Shown here in pieces: positions 57,315-64,000 of a stretch of DNA of 64,000 bases. The translations under genes were made by a program, and so were the position numbers. The notes under the pieces are model-generated. The model did not search any database, was not told the DNA's origin, and saw only the letters and a list, made by a program, of their open reading frames with translations. The stretch's first letter is position 1. Each line of letters starts with the position of its first letter. The DNA comes from Mycolicibacterium sp. (GTDB taxonomy: Bacteria > Actinomycetota > Actinomycetes > Mycobacteriales > Mycobacteriaceae), in NCBI RefSeq assembly GCF_016462545.1, contig NZ_JAEMTA010000002.1:1-64000 (forward strand), given 5' to 3'.

Positions 57315-58613
57315 ATGCGTCTTGCCGTTTACGGCGCCGGATATCTAGGTGCTACTCATGCCGCGTGCATGGCTGCGCTTGGGCATGAGGTCATCGGGGT
57401 GGAGATCGATAGCAGCAAGCTGTCGAAATTGCGGGCTGGCGAACTTCCGTTCTTCGAACCCGAGTTGACAGACGAACTGCAGCGGCATCTCGCGAACGGC
57501 CGCTTACGGTTCACTGAGTCATATGCGGAGACGGCAGACTGGGCCGACGCACATTTCATCTGCGTCGGCACGCCGCAGAAGAAGGGTGAGTTCGCTGCCG
57601 ACATATCGCATGTCAATACGGTCGTGAAGACACTCGTCCCACTGTTGAACTGCGACGCGCTGATCATCGGAAAGTCGACCGTCCCGGTGGGGACGGCAGC
57701 TCAATTGGTCGATACGGCAAGAGATCTTGCAGCGAACTTCAAGGTCGAGATTTGTTGGAATCCTGAGTTTCTCCGCGAGGGGCACGCGGTAAAAGACACG
57801 TTGCACCCCGATCGCCTCGTCGTAGGAATCGAGGCTCACGGTCGGGCGGAGCAGGTCATGCGGGAGATCTACAGTCGGCTCATCGACGATGGTGTCCCCT
57901 TCCTCGTAACCGATCTCGCGACGGCCGAGCTAGTGAAGGTATCTGCGAATGCCTTTCTCGCGACGAAGATCTCGTTCATCAACGCCATTGCCGACGTGTG
58001 CGAGGCGGCTGGCGCAGACGTTCAAGCCGTCGCTGACGCCATCGGGCACGATCCCCGGATAGGTCGCCAGTTCTTGAACGCTGGCTTGGGTTTTGGTGGC
58101 GGTTGCCTTCCCAAGGACATCCGCGCCTTCATGGCGCGGGCGGGTGAGCTGGGTGCTGGTAGCGCGCTGACGTTCCTCCGGGAGGTCGACGCGATCAACA
58201 TGCGGCGACGTACACGGATGGTCGAGCTTGCCCGAGAAACAGTCAAGAGCTTCCCTGGAACCAGAGTTGCGATCCTCGGAGCGGCATTCAAACCGGAGTC
58301 TGACGACGTACGCGACTCACCGGCGCTCAATGTCGCCGGCCAGATACAACTCCAAGGCGCGGCAGTAACCGTCTACGACCCGCAGGCGATGGACAACTCC
58401 CGCCGACTGTTTCCAACCCTTGACTACGCGACCTCGGCCTTGGAGGCGTGCCGAGGAGCCGACTTGGTCCTGGTACTTACCGAATGGGAAGAGTTCACCG
58501 CTCTGACTCCTGAAGCCGTTGGGGCAGTCACGAAAAGTCGCAGCATCATCGACGGACGTCAATGTCTGGATCGAGCCTTGTGGGAACGGGCGGGCTGGTC
58601 ATTTTTCCGATGA
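57315..58613 (+). CDS. UDP-glucose/GDP-mannose dehydrogenase family (UDP-glucose 6-dehydrogenase-like)
   Basis: MRLAVYGAGYLGATHAACMAALGHEVIGVEID, STVPVGTAAQL, NPEFLREGHAVKD, GFGGGCLPKDIRAFM (catalytic Cys), AFKPESDDVRDSPAL. Confidence 0.94.
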   Translation: MRLAVYGAGYLGATHAACMAALGHEVIGVEIDSSKLSKLRAGELPFFEPELTDELQRHLANGRLRFTESYAETADWADAHFICVGTPQKKGEFAADISHVNTVVKTLVPLLNCDALIIGKSTVPVGTAAQLVDTARDLAANFKVEICWNPEFLREGHAVKDTLHPDRLVVGIEAHGRAEQVMREIYSRLIDDGVPFLVTDLATAELVKVSANAFLATKISFINAIADVCEAAGADVQAVADAIGHDPRIGRQFLNAGLGFGGGCLPKDIRAFMARAGELGAGSALTFLREVDAINMRRRTRMVELARETVKSFPGTRVAILGAAFKPESDDVRDSPALNVAGQIQLQGAAVTVYDPQAMDNSRRLFPTLDYATSALEACRGADLVLVLTEWEEFTALTPEAVGAVTKSRSIIDGRQCLDRALWERAGWSFFR

Positions 58614-58653
58614 GGTTCAGGTCACTTGGTCTTAGTTCAATCGGGGGATAGAT

Positions 58654-59649
58654 ATGTCGATGTTTGTAAGCTCGCGCTGCTCGGCGGTGAATTCGGTCGA
58701 TGGCGTGACTGATCCGGTACCCGGCCATCATCTGTTGGTGGCCTCGACAGGCGGGCATCTTGCCGAGCTTGACCGGTGGTCGCGAGCCATCGGCTCCAGT
58801 CCGGATTCGCTTTGGGTCACATCTGAGTCCGTTCAAAGTTCGTCTATGCTTCGCGGCCGCAGAGTGCTCTCGTTGCCGTACGTGGCTCCGCGCGATGCAG
58901 CGGGATCGGCAAGGGCCTTCATTCGGATGATGCGCGAGATCGATTGGAAGGGCGAAGGTTTTACATCTGCGGTAACCACGGGCGCGGCACTTGGTGTCGT
59001 TGGTCTTGCAGGTGCGCGTTTACATGGTATTCCAGCGTTCTACTACGAGAGCGTGAGCCGTGTGAACGGCCCGTCGCTCAGTGGCAGGCTAGCGGCACTC
59101 GATCCAGGCATTACGAAACTTTGTCAGTACGAGCACTGGGCCAAGAGCGGATGGAGCTTTCGTCAATCCCTTTTCGATGCGTTCAGCGCTGTGCCAAAGG
59201 CTCCGGTCGGCAGTCCGCGACTGTTCGTGACGCTCGGTACCATTCATCCCTATAGGTTCGATGCCATGGTTGACGCCGTCCTGTCGAGCGGACTTGCCGA
59301 CAGCAATACGGTGTGGCAATTGGGTGCGACCCAACGACGCGATCTTCCGGGTACTTCTGTGACACAGCTGAGTTCGGCTGAATTTGAGGATGCTAGTACC
59401 AGCGCGGACGTCGTGATCACACACGCGGGCGTCGGAACAATTATGAACCTGCTCGAAATGGGCATCTCCCCCGTAGTCACACCTCGGCGTGCGGTTCGCC
59501 ACGAACATGTGGACGATCATCAAAGCCAGATCGCGGGCTTGTTGCGGAGTCGGAAGATTACGTACGTGGCTGAAGTTGAACAACTAAACAGTGAAGCCAT
59601 TTTTGCCGCATCACGTATCGCTATTCAGCGAATACGTGCCGCTAGCTGA
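58654..59649 (+). CDS. Glycosyltransferase, fused Alg14-like plus Alg13/GT28-like domains
   Basis: N-term HHLLVASTGGHLAELDRWSRAI (Alg14-like), C-term RLFVTLGTIHPYRFDAMVDAV...ADVVITHAGVGTIMNLLEMGISPVVTPRRAVRHEHVDDHQSQIA (Alg13/GT28). Confidence 0.82.
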   Translation: MSMFVSSRCSAVNSVDGVTDPVPGHHLLVASTGGHLAELDRWSRAIGSSPDSLWVTSESVQSSSMLRGRRVLSLPYVAPRDAAGSARAFIRMMREIDWKGEGFTSAVTTGAALGVVGLAGARLHGIPAFYYESVSRVNGPSLSGRLAALDPGITKLCQYEHWAKSGWSFRQSLFDAFSAVPKAPVGSPRLFVTLGTIHPYRFDAMVDAVLSSGLADSNTVWQLGATQRRDLPGTSVTQLSSAEFEDASTSADVVITHAGVGTIMNLLEMGISPVVTPRRAVRHEHVDDHQSQIAGLLRSRKITYVAEVEQLNSEAIFAASRIAIQRIRAAS

Positions 59650-59777
59650 ACTCAACGAGTTCGCTTTTGCGAAAGCAAATCTCTCAGATTGGACCGACAC
59701 CTGACTGCGTATTCACGAACTGACCGGACCGCCTTGCGGGGAATAGTGTCCTTGCCCTCCCCAGGCGGGTCTGGGAC

Positions 59778-60854
59778 ATGATTCTGCCGCGAGCATCAGG
59801 AGACGCCGCGCCTATACGCGTCGGCGTGGTGGGAACCGGCCGGATAGCAGAAGTGCATCTGTCTGCACTCTCCCGCAATCCGTTGGCCGATCTTGCGAGT
59901 GTCTGCGACCGTGATAATTACCTCGCCGATCGCGCTGCGCGCAACTATGCGACTGTCGCCGAGTACGACTTCGCGTCGATGCTCGAGCGTCGCAACTTAG
60001 ATGCCGTCCACATATTAACGCCCGCGGAGACGCACACTGACATCGTCGAAATGGCGTTGGCGGCTGGCATTGGCCTGGTGATCGTCGAGAAGCCAGCCGC
60101 CCCGTCATTGGAGGCCGCACGAAGGATGGTTGCGTTCGCTGAGCAGTGTTCTGCATTGGTGACCGAGGACCACAACTACCGCTTCAACACGCCCGTCGAA
60201 CGACTGCTTGCAGTGGCGCGAAGTGGCGCGCTCGGCAAAATCGGCACCGTCGAGGTCCGAATTGCTATTGATCTGCCGGCGACCCGCTATAACCACGACT
60301 TCGAGGCCCGCCGCATCGCTCGTAACCCCGGAGGGGTGCTCAGGGAGTTCCTTCCGCACTTCTGTTATCTCGCAAAGGCTTTCGTGCCCGACGTCGAGAT
60401 CCGGCAGGCCTCATTCAGCAAGAGTGACCCAGACACCGTGTTGTCTCCCGACGGGATGTTGGTGACTCTCGGCGCACCGGGGCGCGATTATGCCGGTCAT
60501 CTGCAATTCACGTCACGCCAGTATCCGATCACCACCACCATCACGGTTCGCGGAGAACGCGGCTGGGCCGAGGCGGACCTGCAGTATCCATCGATCAGGG
60601 TCACTCGCGACCGCGGGATCGGTGCGCAGCTATCGCCCCTCGCGAATCAGTGGATAGGCGGGGCAGCCTTGATGCGCGCGTCTGTGTCCGGGTTCGCGGC
60701 GAAGCTGCGCGGCTCACCGATTTACGAGGGCATCCCAAGGTTCATCGACCGCACCTACCGCCAATACCGCAGCGGCGGAGTGCTTCCCGTGACCCACGCA
60801 GACCTACTGAAGACGGCGGCATTGATCGACGACGTGCTTGAGAAGGCCACATGA
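59778..60854 (+). CDS. Gfo/Idh/MocA family NAD(P)-dependent oxidoreductase
   Basis: IRVGVVGTGRIAEVHLSALSRNPLADLASVCDRD...AVHILTPAETHTDIVEMALAAGIGLVIVEKPAAPSLEAARRMV...TEDHNYRF. Confidence 0.93.
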   Translation: MILPRASGDAAPIRVGVVGTGRIAEVHLSALSRNPLADLASVCDRDNYLADRAARNYATVAEYDFASMLERRNLDAVHILTPAETHTDIVEMALAAGIGLVIVEKPAAPSLEAARRMVAFAEQCSALVTEDHNYRFNTPVERLLAVARSGALGKIGTVEVRIAIDLPATRYNHDFEARRIARNPGGVLREFLPHFCYLAKAFVPDVEIRQASFSKSDPDTVLSPDGMLVTLGAPGRDYAGHLQFTSRQYPITTTITVRGERGWAEADLQYPSIRVTRDRGIGAQLSPLANQWIGGAALMRASVSGFAAKLRGSPIYEGIPRFIDRTYRQYRSGGVLPVTHADLLKTAALIDDVLEKAT

Positions 60855-61813
60855 CGGTCGTTGCGATCACTGGTGCGAGTGGGTTCCTCGGACGGGCGCT
60901 TGTGGACGCGGCGCAGGCTCAGGAGGCGACGCCGGTCGCAATCGTCCGCCGGGAACCGAGTTCACCCCTCGGAGTGCAGACCCGGACGGCCGACCTGCGC
61001 GATGCGACCGCCGTCGCCGGCCTCCTCCATGGCGTGTCTGTGCTAATACATGCCGCGGCGGCGAAGGGCGGCGAGTTTCACGAGCAGTACGCTTCAACGG
61101 TCCGCGCGACCGAGGTGCTGCTTGCCGAAGCCGAGCGTGCCGGCGTCCGACGAGTCGTGCTCGTCAGTTCGTTCTCGGTCTACGACTACGCAGCCATACC
61201 GTACGGGTCCACGGTGAACGAGGAGTCGCCGACCCACCTCGGCGGAGTTGGACCCCACGCGTATGCGCAGGCGAAGTCGTTGCAAGAGCAGGTCACCCGC
61301 GAGTGGGCTGTGCGCGCCGATCGCGAACTCGTCGTCGTCAGGCCGGGGGCAATATACGGCCGGAACAATGTGTGGACCGGACGCATCGGCCAAGCGTTCG
61401 GCAGCGTCTGGGTCGGCATCGGCAGCAGGGCGGAAGTGCCCGCAACGTTCGTTGAGAACTGCGCGAGCGCCATCGCCTTCCTCGCCGCGCACCCGTCAGC
61501 AGCGGGTCAGACGTACAACATCCTCGACAGCGAACGGCCGACCCAAGCCGACTACCGAAAGCTCGCCGCTTCAGCGCAGTCTCGTCAGCCGCGCGTCGTC
61601 CCCGTGCCGTGGAGCTTGGTTCGATCGAGTGCGGAAATACTGAACCGCCTGAACTCCCGCCGGGCAGCGCCCTTCCGCGTTCCCGGGTTCGCCAATGCTG
61701 CCGTGCTCGACTCGATGAACCGCCCGCTCGCCTACTCGGATGCCAAACTAGCGGCGACCGGATGGCGTCAGCGAGTTAGTCTTCGGGAAGCCTTCGACCG
61801 GCTGAGCCAGTGA
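60851..61813 (+). CDS. NAD-dependent epimerase/dehydratase (extended SDR)
   Basis: MTVVAITGASGFLGRALVDAAQAQ...RRVVLVSSFSVYDY...PHAYAQAKSLQEQV...VVRPGAIYGRNN. 4-nt ATGA overlap with the upstream gene. Confidence 0.92.
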   Translation: MTVVAITGASGFLGRALVDAAQAQEATPVAIVRREPSSPLGVQTRTADLRDATAVAGLLHGVSVLIHAAAAKGGEFHEQYASTVRATEVLLAEAERAGVRRVVLVSSFSVYDYAAIPYGSTVNEESPTHLGGVGPHAYAQAKSLQEQVTREWAVRADRELVVVRPGAIYGRNNVWTGRIGQAFGSVWVGIGSRAEVPATFVENCASAIAFLAAHPSAAGQTYNILDSERPTQADYRKLAASAQSRQPRVVPVPWSLVRSSAEILNRLNSRRAAPFRVPGFANAAVLDSMNRPLAYSDAKLAATGWRQRVSLREAFDRLSQ

Positions 61814-61829
61814 ACAGGACGGAATCGCG

Positions 61830-62912
61830 GTGAGGATTGCCATCGTCGTGAATGACCTGCAGCCGTACGGCAGTCAGAAGGTCGCGACTGTCTTGGCGGC
61901 AGCCTATGCCCAGCTTGGCCACGACGTCACCGTGATCACGATCGAGTCCACCTCGCACGATGCGCTTCTCCTCGCAGACGGGGTGACCCGAACCATGGTG
62001 GTGCGACGCTCGCGAGGAGCCCGCGGATACCTGCAAGCGGTGCGCGACCTCCGTCGGGCGCTGTTGGGGTATCGGCCGGACGTGGTCATCAGCCACATGG
62101 TGCTGTCGAACGTCATCTCGCTAGCTGCGACGTCGTGGGGCGCGCTGTCCTCCGTGCCGGTGGTGGTCACCGAACACGGCATCGCGTCCTTAGCGTTGGA
62201 ACGGGAACGGTCGAAGCGTACGATCGGCGCGCTGGCCAGACGGCTCTACCCCCGCGCCGCGCGGGTCGTTGGCGTCAGCGACGCAGTGGTGGCCGATGCC
62301 CTGTCCACCTATGGGTTAAGGCACGAGCTCGGCAGGACCATCTACAACCCCGTCGACGTCGCCTCTGTTCGCGAACGGGGTCGGATTGCCACGGGACATC
62401 CGTGGCTAACGCGGGAGCTGCGGCCGAATACACTCGTCTGCGTCGGCGAGTTCCGGGACGTGAAGGGGCAGGACCTGCTGATCGAGGCAATGTGCTTTTT
62501 GCCTGGGCACCGCGCAATCTTTCTTGGAGGAGGCGCCTCGTTGGAAGACGGGCGAGCGCTAGCTGTGCAACTGCAAGTAGAGGACCGAATCGATTTCGCC
62601 GGCTACTCCGATGCCGCACCCTCTTTCATGGCAGAGTCTGCTGCCCTCGTAATTCCTTCTCGCGCCGAAGGATTCGGCCTCGTCGCAATCGAGGCCGCAG
62701 CGGTGGAGACGCCGGTGGTGGGTACGCGAGTGGGTGGTCTGCTCGAGTTAATACCACGATACGTGCCGGGGGTGCTGGTCGAACCGGAGGATGCCGGCGC
62801 CCTCGCGGAGGGTATCCGTTCACTGCTCGAACTGTCATGCGATCATGGTGATTTGCGAGAGTTCGGACCAGATGAGGTCGCCGTTCGCTATCTTCGCGCG
62901 GCAGGGTTCTAA
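61830..62912 (+). CDS. Glycosyltransferase family 4 (GT-B)
   Basis: GTG start; VRIAIVVNDLQPYGSQKVATVLAAAYAQLGHDVTVIT...RTIYNPVDVASVRERG...FAGYSDAAPSFMAESAALVIPSRAEGFGLVAIEAAAVETPVVGTRVGGLLELI. Confidence 0.92.
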   Translation: MRIAIVVNDLQPYGSQKVATVLAAAYAQLGHDVTVITIESTSHDALLLADGVTRTMVVRRSRGARGYLQAVRDLRRALLGYRPDVVISHMVLSNVISLAATSWGALSSVPVVVTEHGIASLALERERSKRTIGALARRLYPRAARVVGVSDAVVADALSTYGLRHELGRTIYNPVDVASVRERGRIATGHPWLTRELRPNTLVCVGEFRDVKGQDLLIEAMCFLPGHRAIFLGGGASLEDGRALAVQLQVEDRIDFAGYSDAAPSFMAESAALVIPSRAEGFGLVAIEAAAVETPVVGTRVGGLLELIPRYVPGVLVEPEDAGALAEGIRSLLELSCDHGDLREFGPDEVAVRYLRAAGF

Positions 62913-62959
62913 AGGACGTGGCAAAACAACGAATTCCATTGCTTTACGGGGGTATCGCT

Positions 62960-64000
62960 ATGCGCACAAGTAGGAACTTGGCCGTTGCTTTAATCGCTGT
63001 GCTTGTATTCAGCGGGTGCGCGGACAACGCGGCCAGCTTATCGTCCACGACGCAGACAACAGCGGACATGGATCCGCATTTGCGCCCGACCATTCCGGAG
63101 GCCAACCCTTTCCCTGCCGGCTCGAAGTTGGTGTCATCGTTTCAGTCAGGACACGGGTGGACAAAGTTCTCTTCCGGGAGGGGTTCGTTGGGTTCGGTTG
63201 CAGATGACACGTCTGTGTTCGATGAGGGATCACAGTCCCTCGCGATGACTACTTCTGGCTGGGGTGGGCAGACTTTCATCCAGTCACCCCCCTTGTCTCC
63301 GACACTTGACCTGACCGCGAACAGCCTTTTGATCAAGTTTCGGGTTGATCAGTGGGCGCGAATAGGCGGCGGCGTTCTTCTGTTTGCCAGCTCAGACGAC
63401 TCGGCTGACATGCGCACTACCCGTGCCGAGGTGCACATCGCCGAGGACGGGTCCTTGTTTGCTTCTGACGGCGAATTTGTTTGGGTGAACGTCAACCCGG
63501 GCGATTGGACGACGCCGGGCGGCTTCAGCGCGCCCAACCTTAACTCCATTACCCGCGTCGGTGTGGGGATTGTGGATCACGACACGGGTCCCCTGAAGGT
63601 CAACGTGCAGCAGGTGTGGACGCGTCCAGCGCCGACGGCGACCGGCACGGTTCTCGCATTCGACGACGGATTCCTTTCCCAGTACACGAATGTGAAGCCT
63701 TACCTCGATAAGTATGGGATGCGCGCGGTTGCGTTCCCCATCCACGGCAACACATCTCCAGGGTCCGGAGCAGGGTCTTACATGGGCGCCACTGAACTCC
63801 AAGCGCTTTATGACGACGGATGGGATCTGTCTGTTCACTCGGATCTGACGGCATCGCATGACTCGAAGAACGGGTTTAACGATCTCTCCACCACCGATGG
63901 GACCGCCACGACCTTGTCGTCGTTCGAAGGAGAGTTAGCCCGCGCGAAAATGTGGCTTACGAGTAACGGTTGGACTCGCGGTGCCGATTTTTTTGCATGG
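62960..64000 (+). CDS. Lipoprotein polysaccharide deacetylase (3' end beyond window)
   Basis: MRTSRNLAVALIAVLVFSGCADNAAS (lipobox), jelly-roll-like middle domain, then TVLAFDDGFLSQYTNVKPYLDKYGMRAVAFPIHG...YDDGWDLSVHSDLTASHD (NodB-like). Confidence 0.85.
   Translation, partial: MRTSRNLAVALIAVLVFSGCADNAASLSSTTQTTADMDPHLRPTIPEANPFPAGSKLVSSFQSGHGWTKFSSGRGSLGSVADDTSVFDEGSQSLAMTTSGWGGQTFIQSPPLSPTLDLTANSLLIKFRVDQWARIGGGVLLFASSDDSADMRTTRAEVHIAEDGSLFASDGEFVWVNVNPGDWTTPGGFSAPNLNSITRVGVGIVDHDTGPLKVNVQQVWTRPAPTATGTVLAFDDGFLSQYTNVKPYLDKYGMRAVAFPIHGNTSPGSGAGSYMGATELQALYDDGWDLSVHSDLTASHDSKNGFNDLSTTDGTATTLSSFEGELARAKMWLTSNGWTRGADFFAW

Overview
High-GC actinobacterial chromosome window, almost certainly a rapidly growing Mycobacterium/Mycolicibacterium. 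The core block arr - recD/recB/recC - ... - tRNA-Thr/tRNA-Met - rpmG - hadABC - tRNA-Trp - secE - nusG - rplK - rplA is typical of mycobacteria. Around it are mycolate/cell-wall genes (two cyclopropane/mycolic-acid methyltransferases, a KasA/B-like ketosynthase, an antigen-85 mycolyltransferase, an L,D-transpeptidase), a fused CYP102-like P450, two class-A beta-lactamase-like genes with a LysR regulator, and a pair of 5mC DNA methyltransferases with a Vsr-like nuclease. Accessory material includes: (i) a polymorphic toxin/immunity island at 1-4.3 kb, with a WXG/PPE-like protein carrying a C-terminal barnase-type RNase domain, translationally coupled to barstar, followed by a decayed barstar, two colicin-type immunity-like genes and a second barstar; (ii) a second, decaying toxin/immunity cassette at 9.0-10.2 kb, in which two genes look broken by short tandem duplications (20 bp and 2 bp); (iii) a surface-glycan cluster from 57.3 kb to the window end. 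The strongest candidates for undescribed biology are the barnase/barstar island with its mixed immunity array, a KasA-like protein with Asp in place of the nucleophilic Cys, and a paralogous pair of nuclease-fold membrane proteins whose only well-placed shared start is CTG. All family assignments come from reading the translated sequences; no database search was run.
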